From Chondrus crispus (taxonomy: Eukaryota > Rhodophyta > Florideophyceae > Gigartinales > Gigartinaceae): 64,000 nt of DNA. The DNA is taken from positions 281,957 to 345,956 of the forward strand of contig NW_005179326.1 of the NCBI RefSeq assembly GCF_000350225.1, written 5' to 3'. Of this stretch, positions 24,801 through 36,668 are shown piece after piece (within the stretch, counting starts at the first letter, position 1; each line of letters begins with the position of its first letter). A model generated the notes under the pieces. That model saw only the letters and a list, made by a program, of their open reading frames with translations. It ran no database searches and was not told where the DNA came from. The position numbers and the translations under genes were made by a program.

Positions 24801-27800
24801 CATTCTGACTGCGCCGGGTCGATGACTCCTGCTTCTAACATCTTCTGTACTTCTGCGTCCTCGACCTCCCGAGCCTTTGGACCGGCTCGGTAGGGAGCTT
24901 GTGCAATTGGCCTTGTATCCGGGACCAGTTCAATCCGGTGGACCGTGTTGTTGATCTCACCGAGGGTCCCATCCCACATGCGGGAATACTTTTTCAACAT
25001 TCGACGGAATCTTTCGCGCAGCCGGTCCTGCACGTGGCTCAGGTCGAGTTCCTCCACGTCCAGCGGGGGAGGCTCAATCCGCCGCTCCGGCTTCGTAGTT
25101 GCCGTCGCGGAGAGCCTTTCCTCCCGTTCTCCTTGCTGTTCCTCGCGGTCTTGATCCGACGGTTCGCATCTTGTCTCGCCCGTAGGCGTCTTGGTGGAAT
25201 TAGGACAATTTTCCTTCTTCCTTTCTTGAATTCCGAGAACTTCACCAATGGTGGTTTTGCTCTTGAACGCGGCTCTCGGGTGCGGTAATAATTCTGCCAC
25301 CACTTGGCCTTTTTGCACCCTGACAGGGTACTTCCTAAAATTTGCAACGAGTAAACGAAAGGGCCTGTCAGGCTCAACCTGAACGACACCATTTGTGCAC
25401 GTCAACCCGTGCCTCTCGTACAACGACGAGTACGGCTGAACCACCACCAAGCCCGCCCTCTTTGAGGTGCATTCCACGACGCGTTGCGTTCCTGGCTCGA
25501 TAGTCGTAGCTCTTGCCACTTTTACCTTAGGGGAAATTCGCTCCCTCTTTCCCTCATTCTCGTCCTCGCCCGGGACGGGATTCTTCTTCCCTTATCTCGT
25601 CGAGAACCGCCTAACTATCGGCACCTCCGAGAAATCCGCCAACTCAACCGTTTTCTTCCTTGGATAAATGGCTTCCACAAACCGGTCACAGTAGTCCGCG
25701 CCTAGAAATAGCGGGACTGCTAGTTTTTCGCATACAATAAACTCGGCTGCGGCCACAAATTTTCCAAGCCTCACAGGCATTCTAATTGTGCCGAGAGTCT
25801 GGAGTGGCCTGTTGTTCGCGTCGCCAATGTCTTGGGTCGGTCCGTAGGACACTAGAGATTCCATTCCAGCCAGGAGTTCCGATTTTCGCACAAGGTTTGG
25901 ACCCGCGCCGGTGTCTAAAACAGACAACACCCGGCTCATCAATCCGATTGTGGGTCCGATGTCCGCGTAAACTTTGTAGTTTTTTCGCGCAAGAACCAAA
26001 ATCTTCTCGGGACACTCCCGTCGCTTAACCCTGTACCAGGGTCTTCGAACTTCTTCCAGCGGATGATCTCGGGCTCGGCTTAGAATTTTCTTGACTTGAG
26101 CTGGCCCTTTGGGCTTATCCACCAATCCAACGACCTCCTCATCGGGGCCTGATTTTTCCTTTAGAGACGGGGAACGGGGCTGAGCCCCGGGCACAGTACG
26201 TCGACTCTGTGCCTCTCGCGACTCATGCGAGATTCCCCTCTCTAGTTTTCCTGCCGCTGCGGGATCCTTCTCACATCCGACGGCGCGGGCCCCGCGGCGG
26301 GCACTAGGAAGGGTTGGTTCGACCTCGGCGTGGCAGCGCTCGGCGTGCTCGCCGTCTGCGAATCGAACCAATTCTTGACCTTCAGATAACTCGTCGATGG
26401 TATCCCTAACCTCTCCATAGGAGACAACGCCTCATAATTTTCCAAAACTCGGTGCATTTCCCGGAGGGAAAGAATGCACGTTGGCGCAGCGTGCCCCTTT
26501 TCATAGCAATGATAGCACACCAGTCCGTGCGTCTTGACGGGATATTGCGGCCTAGGTCCTCCACGGACCGGCGGCCTTCCTTGACGTTGCGGCCTTCCCA
26601 TCTATCCTGGCCTTCGAAACATTGTACCCTTGTCTTCCATCGGAATGCGCGGCGCCGGCGTGTGGCCGCGCCCCCCGAAACGTCATCACGGGATCCGTGG
26701 GCTCTGAAAACGACTCCGTCGTGTATGTGGGCGTCGGTAAAGTTGACGACCCGCTTGCCCCGTAGTCCTCGTGTCCGTAGCTCTCCGATGGCTCAATAAA
26801 ACTGCCTTCGGCTACCAAGGCTCCTTCATACTGATTTTCGCTACTTCCGTGCGCACCGCGCTCCTCTGACGCGGAAATTGACTCGGCTAAATGGACGGCG
26901 GCATGACTTTTGCGACCGGGATAAGAAGCTCTCGGCTTCTTACCTGCCCTGATCGTCGACGGCGTCTGGATTGTGACCTTCTTGGTCTTCTTGTCCTTAG
27001 CGCGGCTCGCCGAGCCATGCGCCTTCGCGTAATTAACTAGTCTCAAAAACGAAACGTCCCGATTGTCTTGTCGGTATTGAGATACCATCGGCTTGATACT
27101 CGAATCGAGTCCTTCAATAAACATCGTCATTTGTTCTTCCATCGAATATACGTTTCCACATCGATTGCTCGCGTCCGTCAGACGGATATAAAATTCCATC
27201 TCGTCTTCAGACGGTCTTTGCTGAACCTCTCGCAATGCGAGTACGGCTTGACGGATCGCCTCGTCGGTTGCGAAACTCCTCAACAACCACTGTACGGCCT
27301 CTGACCAAACGGATACCTTTCCGTGGTGGGAACCGGCCGTCTGAGACACCGAAGTGTACTGCCTCAAGGCGATGCCGCTTAGAAATTCGGGCAACAAGCG
27401 GATCGCTTGCCCTCGTTCATTTATGGAGTATCAAACTCTTGAACTAATTTTGCCAAAAAATCCAACACAAGGACCCCGTCCTCACCTGTGAACGTGTTGT
27501 CCTTCTGCACCTTAGGCGGAATATCTCTCCTGATTGTTCGCACGGCGGTCCGCCGGGAACTTGACAAATATGTCTGCGGGTTCCGCAAGCGGTACGTTCG
27601 GTACGAAAGTAATTTCTTGAAGAGGTAGTTGGTCGGATTCACCTCCTCCAACTCCTCCCATCGCGGCCCGCGCCGTGTTATGACATCTTCGGGCTCCGCG
27701 TCCTTGTCTCTCCGCGAGGCGGACGAAGTGATCCCGCCCCGTCTGGAGGTAATTTTCTTGCCCTGCGAAATTCCTTTTCCTTCCTCTGAACGATGTTCGG

Positions 27801-28264
27801 AATCGCTGGCATGGTTCGACGAACCGTCGTCACCATCTTCGGAACGGCCATTCGACTCGGCCGTTGAGTCCTGGCCCTCCGGCTCGTCACTACAGTGACT
27901 CTTGCTCCGGCGTCGCAGATTCTTCTTCGAAGTCTTCGACTTGGAACTCCGCTGCACAGCGGCCTTGTCCTTCTTCGATCGACGGTCGCCTTCTCAACCC
28001 GTGGGAAGCGGCTCTTGCCCGGCGACCTGTTCAAGGTCCTTGAGACGATGAGCGGCGCGGTCGAACCTGTCGTCGATACTGCTTCTAAATTTACCTAAGG
28101 ACTCCAAAGCTTGATTCGCGTCGCGCCTTGCGTCCTTGACTGAACTTTTCAACGAAGCTAGGACCTCCGGCTCCAGACCGTCGGTCGCCTCACCTCGCTC
28201 CTTCTCGACGAGATCCACTCGAGCCGATAGCTCTCCTAAAACAGTGTGGAACTCAGATGCTTGC

Positions 28265-29323
28265 TGTAGTGCAATACGCACCTGAAAAGGGGGGTGAAAA
28301 GAAATGAAAATGATGGGGTATGACAAGCAAAAGTGGAAATCATTTCACTTTATTATTTTAATTATTAATTTTAATTAGTTGCATATTAGTTATTTAACAT
28401 TAGATTAGATCTAGGATCTAGCGCCGAGAGCTACTGTAGTGGCTCCGGCGGGGCGATATATACCTTAGCCCTCTGACGACCAAGTCAGTAAAGGTAACCC
28501 GAGTTGCCGGAGTTGAATGTCGCCTTGGTCGAAGTCCGTCTCTACCAAGACGCTCCCTTTTACCTAAGCCTACGGCATCCTTCAGCGCTCGGGGATCCCA
28601 TTCCTTTTTCCCTTTATTTCCCAATCGAACCCGAGTTGCCAGAGTCCGATATCGCCTTGGTTGAAGTCCGTCTTTTACAAGACATTCCCTTTAACTACAG
28701 ATTACTTTATCCTTTGCGCTTGGGGATCCCATTCCTTTTCCCTTTATTTCCCTATCCTAATTTTCCTTAATCTTGAGTTGGTCCCACCTTGTAGGATTGC
28801 GATCCGCAACGTGACGTCATTTGCCATCGGGCTTTTGTGTTGGTGCACCAGTGCTGCTTTTCTCAGTGTTGGTTCCATCGGAATCTGGTTGCGACCGATC
28901 CGTTGTTGGTACTTTGCCATCGGGCAGTACGACGGTGTAGCGCTGCTACGTTTTCTTCTTTCCCGACGGGCTACGTTGCGACGTCCCCGTCGAAGACCTT
29001 ATCAAGGGTATAAGGTGTACAAGGCGCTCTTCGAGCATTGGATTTACGACCCATCGGACCAGGTTTACCTAAACACCCCTCCGAACTCGTCGAGCAGTTG
29101 CCTTTACAAGTCTCTACCACCATTTACCGATCCCGGGCTGGGCCCTTCTCTTTGCCCCCCTATCAGGGATCCGAGCTACTGCGGGCCGCAAACCCGCTTA
29201 AAGAGGACAGGGAGCTTCGAACACTCCGTAGCGCTGTGCCGTTGGCAGTTGTTGTTTTTGTTGCTGTTGTTTGTGTTGGACCGTCGGACCTTGGTCTCTG
29301 CCTAACAGGCGCATTGCACTACA
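28265..29323 (+). repeat. solo LTR of the B family inside the gag of B
   Basis: A 1059-bp LTR with the same tgtagtgcaat / attgcactaca ends, in the opposite orientation to B. It is flanked by a perfect 5-bp target duplication cttgc (28260-28264 and 29324-29328). It differs from the LTRs of B and contains a tandem copy of about 132 bp (repeat starts 28496 and 28628) that they lack. It is therefore a separate insertion reduced to one LTR. Confidence 0.85.
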
Positions 29324-29740
29324 CTTGCAACTCCAGTTGCTTCCGGACAAGGGCTAATTCAGCCTCGAGATTTTTCGTCATCTCTTGGCGAATTTCCTCG
29401 CCCATCTTCTCGAACCTGTAGGATAGGTTATCCTTGTCGGCTTCAATCCCCGTCGGGATTTCTTGACCTTCAGGATCCGTGGCCGTATTGGCCTGGCTTC
29501 GGGTGCGAGGACCTCGCGGGATCCTCGACGCCCTTGCCGATCCGCTCCTACTCGCCCCGGGACCGACGTCCCCGGGTGCGCTTGTCGACATCGCTCGTAC
29601 GAGCGAACCTACACAAAAAAAGTACAAACAGAAAAAAAATAAAAAGAAAGGGACTCCGTTACCCAGACCACTTTCGTAGTACAACTCCAGGTCAAATTTG
29701 TCGTTGACACAATTCTAGGTCGGGTTTGCTGTAGACGATT

Positions 29741-29756
29741 CTAGGTCGGGAGACCA
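29741..29756 (-). other. primer binding site of element B
   Basis: The minus strand reads tggtctcccgacctag four bases after the 5' LTR. The same 16 bases follow the LTR of element C and a close variant follows that of D. A TGG start complementary to a tRNA CCA end fits a primer site. The tRNA was not identified. Confidence 0.6.
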
Positions 29757-29760
29757 CTTT

Positions 29761-30810
29761 TGTAGTGCAATGTGCCTGGCAGGCCGCGAACACAGTCCGA
29801 CGGTCAAACAAAAAGACGAAAAACAACAGCAACAACAACAACTGCCGATGGCACGCGCTACGGAGCGTTCGAGACTCCCTTTCCCCTTGTGTGGGCTTGC
29901 GGCCCACGGTAGCTCAACTCCGATGGGGGGGGGTAAGGAAAGATGCCCGGCCCGGGAGGAAAATGGTGGTAGAGACTTGTGAAGACTTGAGTGCTCGTCG
30001 AGTGCGGGTTGGGCTTGTCTACGAGGATGTAACCGCGGTTCGCTGGGTTGTAAGGCCAATGCTCGACGAGCGTCTTCAGCACCTTGGGTATAATTCAAGG
30101 TCTTCGACGGGGGCTTGCTCAGCACTACCCGACGGGATCGTGATTGTGTAGCAGCGCTACTACCGACGTGTTGCCCGATGGCTAGAAACACCTTCACCAG
30201 CGCAATCGCAATCGCGGTAGGTGGTACCAACTCTGTCTTATACAGTAAGACCTTCGACGGAGGCGTCGTCGCAACAGCCTTCCGACGGAACTTGAAACAG
30301 TAGCAGCGCTACACGACGTGTTGCCCGATGGCTAAAACACCTACACCGGATCGGTTGCAACCGACTCCAATGGAACCAACACAATTAAGGGAAAGATAGA
30401 AATAGAAGTAGAGGAATGAATAGGGAAATAAAGGAAAAAAAGGAGAAGGGAACCCCGGAGCGCAAAGGATGCCGTAGGCTTAGGTAAAAGGGAGCGTCTT
30501 GGTAGAGACGGACTTCGACCAAGGCGACATTCAACTCTGGCAACTCGGGTTACCTTTACTGACTTGGTGGTCAGAGGGCTAAGGTATATATCGCCCCGCC
30601 GGAGCCACTACAGTAGCTCGCGGCGCTAGATCCTAAATCTAATCTAATGTCAGCAAAATTAATGCTAACTAATTAACTAAATAAAATAAAATAATTAAAA
30701 ATTAAAACTGTGCAATTATTCACACGTGCGTCCCCCAACCCGGACTACTTTTCATATCCAAATATTTTCCTTTCTTTTCACCCCCTTTTTCAGGTGCGTA
30801 TTGCACTACA
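29761..30810 (-). repeat. 5' LTR of element B
   Basis: 1050 bp, with tgtagtgcaat / attgcactaca ends, nearly identical to 15087-16138. Its outer neighbour is the tail of element D (starting ccctt). The outer neighbour of the other LTR is tacag, so no shared target duplication is seen. Confidence 0.85.
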
Positions 30811-33800
30811 CCCTTGTCGGGCTCGCCGTGACGGGTCGATGGGATATGGACAAGACGGCTCACGCGACCGCGCGAACGTAACCGTCTTTACGCGTTTTTT
30901 GAGCTACCGGAGCTATCGGAGCTAAGTGCGTCGCTACCGATAGCTGGCGCGCCTCCGCGTCCCTCGACGAGTGGGGGCGCGGGCGTGGTCCATCTCCGTC
31001 TCGCGGCTTCGTCGAAGTATTCGGATACTTCGAGGCCTTGATTCACCACGTCCGGACGTTGTAGAATTTGCGGGGCCGCGGGTGCCGGATCTCCTTCGCG
31101 TCCCCCCCTGGGCAGGGCATGCGTATCCTCTGCCCAGTCCTGGAGGTACATCATCGCGTTCTGTACCCCCGGCGGGAGTCGGGAACGGTCCCGGTCTCCC
31201 CTTCCGTCTTGACGCGGATATCGCGTGTCCGCCTGGCGGAAGTCGCGTCTCCCGCGTTGGTCGAGTTCGTTACGACGGTACCCGCCACCGCGGGGAGCGA
31301 AGCGGGCGCCCCCACCCGCTCGACTCGGGTACCCTTGACGCGGAAATCGGTCTTCGCGAGCCGATTGCTGGAGGAGGTTGCGCATCCCAGGACGCGTCTC
31401 CATCTGGTACTTGTAATTCCTGTACGCGGTGAACATCCGTTGCTCGGGCGACAGGAATGGACACGCGTACATGGCATGTCCGTACGTACGGCATAGCCAA
31501 CAGACGTACGCGCTACCGTCTGTGGATGCGAAAGATGCCGCGTGACGCGTCTGCTCTTCGGTTAACTTGGGGACGCTTGCCGATATGCGATCTCCTCCTT
31601 GACGCGAAATGTCCAGCCCCTGCACCTTGTGGTCCGTACCACTTGGCAGGCGCGGAGTATGCGCGAACGCGGTGGCGAAGCTTCCGGTCGACCGCGTTGA
31701 CGCCGGTGTGGGAGGTCGACCTCCCCCTTGCTCCATGCCTCGCGCGATGCTGACAGGGTCGGCCTGCCACTCACCTTCTCCAATATGGAGGGCTGTCGCG
31801 GGTGAACTTGTCGCGTTCGACCTCGATGGTCGACCCGCTCTCCCTGCCGGTTTCAGATCCGGCAGGGGTAGCCCGCGACGCGCGCGGAATGTAGTACCTT
31901 CCGCCGTCGCTATACGGCGGATGCTTGAGAGGTCTGTCTTCTGCGATCCGGGCAGTCGTTGCACCGTCTCAGCCACGGCGGCTCGGGTCGCCGGGGCTAG
32001 TCCGCGCACGAAATAGTGCGCGAGTGCTTGTTCGGTGAACACCGCGGTGCACCGGAACGCGGCGGACTCCAATCGATCCGCGTACGCGTTCTCCGTCTCG
32101 TGGGGATGCTGTCGCGCGGTCGCGACCGTATCATACGCTTCACCTAACACGTCGTCCGTGAGGTAGCGTTTGATGAACTGGTTGACGAGACCAGGCCAGC
32201 GTATTTCGTCGTGAAGCTGGCCAGCGCGTAGTCCGCGCATGGTGTAACTCGTATACAATCTTTCCGCGTCGCGTTCAAGAAAATGCGCGAAGACGCGGAC
32301 GGCAACACCTTCGGTTAGGTGTTGCGCGTTGAAGGTGATACGTATATCCTTCAGGAACGGTAGTAACTGAATCGCGTCAGTGCCGTCGAAGCTGCGCATC
32401 GTGGGACGAATCCCACGACAGCGCTGGACGTACTTCGCGATCCGTCCCGCGTCTCCCGAGGTAACGAGCCTCGACGTATTGTCCAACCGATACATGCGGT
32501 AGTTCGCGACATCGCTGAACTCCTGTATCATGATATGGAGGGGCTCGACCCCGGGTGCCGCGGGTCCCAACGTCCCGAAAGGGGTGACGGGCAGCGTTCG
32601 GATATCGACCGGACCGGGATGCGCAGTGAGGTCCACCGGCTGGTAGCCGCCCCAGCGAGGATCGAAAGAGAGAATCGGTTCTCTTGATCGGCGGGCGGCT
32701 CCTCCACGGTCCTGGTCGTCCGCGTACGGTACGCGTCTCATCCCCCGTATGTCTCCGGCGACATACGGGAGGGCTTGGGTTTTGGACGCGACATTCGCGT
32801 CCATTGGTGGTCTTGGGCCATCCGCGTACCGACTGGATCCGGCACCCGTCGGTCGGAACTCCGGCGCGTCTGACGCGATCGGGGGAACAGTGGCACCGGG
32901 CCCCCTCGTAGGGGCTCCGGGCGACCTGTTGGTCGGGTTCTGTTCCGCCTCGCGAGCGCGTCTCCGCGTCGAGTTGAGTTCCGCGGCCATATGGGCAAAC
33001 GCGTGTATTTGCTCCGCCGACGGGAAGGGTTGTGCGTCAGGTCGTCTTGATGAGGCCGACCTCTCAGGGCGGCCTTCCCTGTCCTCGACAGGGGAATCGA
33101 GACGCGAATCCTCGACGAGCGCTAGCCGACTCTGTAGCTGGTCGACTAGTGCTCGGAGGTTCTCCAAAGATTGGGAGACGCGGTCAAACCTTCCTTCGCG
33201 AAGCGAGCGTAGCTCTTCCATACAGCGCGTATATACCGCGTCCGAGACGTCAATTCGATGCGAGGTCCGGACGTCCTCGATGTATTCCGCGATCCTATCA
33301 TACATCGCGCGAGCGCGTCCTTCTGAAAACCCAGGCGACGGTTCGCGGTCGGTAGGACCTGCGACGCCTCCGCCGAAGGGGGCGCGCAGCGCCCCTGACT
33401 CGGAGGCGCGGCGCGCGGTTGACTCCATATTCGCCGGTTCCGTCTGAATCGAGTTTGCGGTTCCTTCTTCCATTTCGACGCGCGCGGACGCGGATTCGAA
33501 CGATATTCTTCTCGCGATAATCGCGTGGCCTTCTAGGTCGGAGGACCACTGTAGCATAAACACCCCAACGACAGGGGTGTATGCTCAGTCCGCGTAAGAG
33601 GCCCTGTAGAACGCGAGAAGAACAGAAAGGACCAGTAAGCAACGCGTGAGGAAGGACACGGGCCGGTAGCGGTGGTAGAGCGGGTCGGGTCGCGAACGCG
33701 TTAGTGTACGCGGTAGAGCGGATCGACGCCTCGACGCCCCGGCGCGGTACTGGGTGACGTTCCAGTACCGACGGGCGGAGGCGGATCCTAGCTCGCGCAC

Positions 33801-34227
33801 GTACGCGTCCGCTACCCTTGTCCTTCTACTCTAAAACGCGAACAGAGAGAGCGTGCGCGAGTTAGAGTAAGCGTTCCGGGTTAGCCGACGGTGAGGTTCT
33901 GGCCAAGCCGATGCTTGTCTCCCCTCCGCCGCCGCCGGTGCCCGTGGTTTAATATACAGTTACGCGTCTATCGCGTCTATCATACAGGGCTAAAGTACAG
34001 TCCGTACTGCACTGTAGCGCGTTACAGTGCTGAGCTGCCCTACTCAGCTACTGTAGCGCTGTCAATACACGTGTGCTCGCGCGTGCCGATGGTACACACG
34101 TGTGCGGGCGTCCTGACAGTACTGACAGTACACGTGTGTGCCGGCGTCCTGACAGTACTGACAGTACACGTGTCTGCGCGCGCGCGATCTAATTCTAAAT
34201 CTAATTCTGATCCGCGCTGATGCTACA
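30811..34227 (-). mobile_element. LTR retrotransposon fossil D (same family as C), LTR plus whole gag
   Basis: Minus strand: 5' LTR 33550-34227, then a primer site related to tggtctcccgacctag, then a gag reading frame from an ATG at about 33473 to a stop at 30888 that looks whole. It includes the FLKDIRITFNAQHLTEG-type gag core and a C-X2-C-X4-H-X4-C knuckle (CWLCRTYGHAMYAC). Only about 75 further bases precede the LTR of B. No protease or pol is present. Either the rest was lost or displaced when B arrived, or the family is gag-only. It faces element C tail to tail across B. Confidence 0.75.
33550..34227 (-). repeat. LTR of element D
   Basis: 678 bp, starting tgtagcat and ending atgctaca on either strand. 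It is related to 11880-12497 through shared blocks such as the atattaaac segment and the GC-rich run after it. The outer half holds repeated acagtacacgtgt-like units (about 34080-34170). Confidence 0.7.
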
Positions 34228-34340
34228 CATTTCTTGTATCAAATTAGTAGTGAAAACAAGCAAGCAGCGTCGTGTGCAGCGTGAAGAGTATTAATTTAAG
34301 AGGCCGTGCTTCGGTCTCAGAGGCCTCTGAGCGTTCATAG

Positions 34341-34740
34341 TTGTCAACAACTCACATCAATCCGAACATGAGTTCGGAAGACGATGACCTCTCAACGGCT
34401 GTTGCTATGGTCGCGCAGTTTGAGGCACAAGTGCAGCATACCTCCCACCTTGCCGCACAGTTCGCTTCCGGTGCTCGAGATTTTTTGCATCACAGTACCT
34501 CGTCAAGTGACGACGAGCCTGGGCTTGGGCGGGGCCACAGCGTTGACCGAACAAAAGCGCAATATGTGCGAAGAGATCCGTCGCGTTTGTACAACTTCGT
34601 TCGCGAGGAAGACGACGATTTCTCTCTTTTTACAAAATTGACCCATTTGTCTCGCGAAGAGTTTGACAGTTTACACGCCCTTGTTCATGCAGAGTTACGA
34701 AAGCTGTTCAACGTTCGTGGAAATCATGACCACGGGGTCC
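34341..34740 (+). pseudogene. fragment resembling the N-terminus of a PIF/Harbinger-type nuclease gene
   Basis: From ATG 34341 the frame encodes an acidic N-terminus (MSSEDDDLSTAVAM), then FSLFTKLTHLSREEFDSLH followed by ALVHAELRKLF. A 'phi-S-x-E-x-F-D-x-L' helix is the usual start of the domain upstream of the DDE core in Harbinger-like nucleases. After about 34735 the sequence changes abruptly to GC-rich DNA, and although the frame stays open to 34952 it no longer looks protein-like. No catalytic core is present. This is a weak identification from one motif. Confidence 0.3.
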
Positions 34741-35668
34741 GTGCACAGGTCGGTCAGGTCCCGGTACGCCGACATGAGCGCCGGCAGAGGGCGCGCGGCG
34801 TCCGGCGGATATGTGGAGCGCCGCGAACGCGGGCCTTCTGCAGGCGCGCCGTCGCGAGAGCCTCGGCGTCCGACAAGGCCGCCCATTCGGGCCGTAGCTA
34901 CGATGCCTGCTTGATGGCCGCCAGCGAAATGTTGGAGGCAGACGGCAGGTGAGTGGAGTGGCGGTGCTTGGACAGGTTCAGTTTGCGCTCGAGAAACTCG
35001 GAGGTGCGGCGTAGGCGGGCGCTGTGATGAAGCAGAGCAGGCAAACATAGGGTTGGCGTCAGGTAGGCGGCGTGAGCGAGCGCCTCTTCGCGGCTAGACG
35101 GGATCGGGGCTGTTGGGAAGGACGGCGTGGCACAGTTGAGAGGCCTTAATAGGCTGTGAGTTTTGTGTTTGGGGGTTTGCGCAGGATAGCGTCCGTCATG
35201 GCGGGGGTATTTGAAGGCGCAGACGGAAGGAGACACGGGAGGAGGGTAGGGAGGAAGCGGAGGGGGAGGTAGGAGACGAAGAGGAAGGAGGCGAAGGGGA
35301 AGGAGGCGAAGAGGAAGGAGGTTAAGAGAAACAGTCTTCAAATTTAGTGGGCGCCTTCCCGCCCTGACTTGCTAAAATAGTCATTTTCCGTACAGTTGGA
35401 AAATAGCATACCTTTTAGTCGGAACTGGTCTTCCTAATTGAAACAGGATTTCGCGCACTTTCCTAAATATTCGCATATTTAGTTGCGATTTTCGTTAATA
35501 AAAAAGGGCTAATAGTGCCGCTTTCATTATTGCCACCCTCGAATTAGTGCCGCCAAAACCGGCAGACACAGGTTCTGCCACGTGTCATGCACGACGTCGT
35601 CATCGGCCACTCCTCATGCGCCTCAGCTCACTTGGTGACGTGATGGCACCTCACTCAAAGACCCTAAC
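34741..35668. other. GC-rich stretch, 15-bp minisatellite and AT-rich DNA, no gene recognised
   Basis: 34741-35230 is GC-rich with overlapping ORFs on both strands but no family resemblance. 35273-35322 is a purine-rich array of a 15-bp unit (gaaggaggcgaagrg), which would encode LLPLR repeats on the minus strand. 35350-35668 is AT-rich and holds two tagtgccg(c) motifs at about 35513 and 35545, which recur inverted near 36255-36305. Confidence 0.4.
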
Positions 35669-36330
35669 ATGAATCCTGAAAAGATCGCCAAAGCGAAGCG
35701 TACGCGCCTTACGTTTACACAGAAAATCGAGGTTGAGCATTTGCTGCAGGTCGGAAAGTTGGTCGAAATGAAACAGAAATTGATAAATCTATGGTGGATG
35801 GTATAGTAGGGTTTCTCTCCCGACTGAGCCTGGTGCCAGAAGACGGCCTTGCAGAAACTGCAGAATTCTGCAGGAAAGATGTGGAGGAATGGATTGAGAT
35901 CGAGACTAATGAGCTTGTGGCAGAAGCTTCTATTAGTGATGCTTGCGATTCAATACATTATGGTGGAGAGCTACAGAATCAGTCTGCCAGTGATGCTATG
36001 ATGGATAATTGTGTGGCAGAAGACGAGTGTGAAATTACGGAGAGGCGGGCCGTACCGAGTGCTGTAGTGCTAGCAAGGTTGTTTGGGTCTTTGGAGAGTC
36101 TGGGTGTGGAGTGCGATGTGAGCAATGCCTTATCGCACTTGAGGTCCGCAAAACGAGCTTTTCTAGAAGCTAGGCATGAGAGACAGGGTCGAAGGCAACA
36201 ACAGCAGACTCTAATAACAGAGTTCTGGCCGGGTAGTGATTCTGCTTTCTGATTGTGCCGCTCCGAATTAGTGCCGTATTACTAGTCCTTACATAGGGCG
36301 GCACTAATGCGTAGGGTCGACTGTATCCAT
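35511..36330 (+). mobile_element. deletion derivative of a pogo/Tigger-like DNA transposon
   Basis: An ATG at 35669 opens a CENP-B N-terminal-like helix-turn-helix start (RTRLTFTQKIEVEHLL). The frame ends at about 35800, and a second frame, 35791-36252, encodes a 153-aa segment. This ends with the RRQQQQTLITEFW pattern typical of Tigger transposase C-termini. The DDE nuclease core between them is missing, so this is a shortened, non-functional copy. Both sides carry tagtgccg / cggcacta motifs (35513, 35545, 36255, 36270, 36299), consistent with (sub)terminal inverted repeats. The exact ends are uncertain; a cagtcgaccctacg-like end on the minus strand at about 36324 is a candidate. Confidence 0.5.
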
Positions 36331-36413
36331 TTGCGGAGGTTATTCACATCCGGAGACCGTATCATAACGGTGTCACGGTGACCTGCATCTCTCAGAATGT
36401 CTGTGCTTTACTT

Positions 36414-36668
36414 TTAAAAAATGTATTTATCGTCGTCTGGACTGTGCAATTCCCCTTCTTGGTACGCAGAGATATCGGGACGAAAACCATACTTTCCGCT
36501 GATGATGCGGGACATGAAAGCTGGAGCAGGAGGTTTGGAAAGGGATAACTGTACTGAGGCCCACTTCGCAAGGGCGCTTTGTGACGTCTGCTCCTTGCTC
36601 TTTTTGCGCCGTTGGAACTCTGCACATATTTGTTGCTTTTGGGCGAGGTTAAGCTCAGAGCGCTTCAT
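36414..36668 (-). pseudogene. CENP-B-type helix-turn-helix fragment of a second pogo/Tigger-like transposase
   Basis: 84 codons beginning MKRSELNLAQKQQICAEF and continuing SQSALAKWASVQLSL, then PAPAFMSRII. This is the usual order of the CENP-B N-terminal DNA-binding domain (first helices, turn, recognition helix). The frame ends in unrelated sequence and no second domain or nuclease follows. It faces the element at 35511-36330 and is clearly a different copy. Confidence 0.5.

Larger units (their letters stand above)
15087..30810 (-). mobile_element. LTR retrotransposon fossil B (Ty3/gypsy chromovirus), long copy with both LTRs
   Basis: Read on the minus strand: 5' LTR 29761-30810; primer binding site at 29741-29756; gag from an ATG at about 29591, interrupted by a solo LTR (28265-29323); gag CCHC knuckle CYHCYEKGHAAPTC near 26476-26517. 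Then protease DTGA near 25910, reverse transcriptase YLDD near 24450, RNase H (about 23700-24000), integrase zinc domain (about 23160-23290) and core (about 22700-23110), and chromodomain (about 21845-22005). About 5.6 kb of extra DNA follows, with an antisense ORF, then a polypurine tract beside 16139 and the 3' LTR 15087-16138. The two LTRs differ at roughly 15-20 of 1050 positions by eye, so the insertion is fairly young. It is broken, with about four or five breaks besides the LTR insertion. Confidence 0.85.

Noticed and set aside
34898-35341. 147-codon minus frame with LLPLR repeats
   Set aside because: The start is encoded by a 15-bp minisatellite and the rest shows no recognisable domain.
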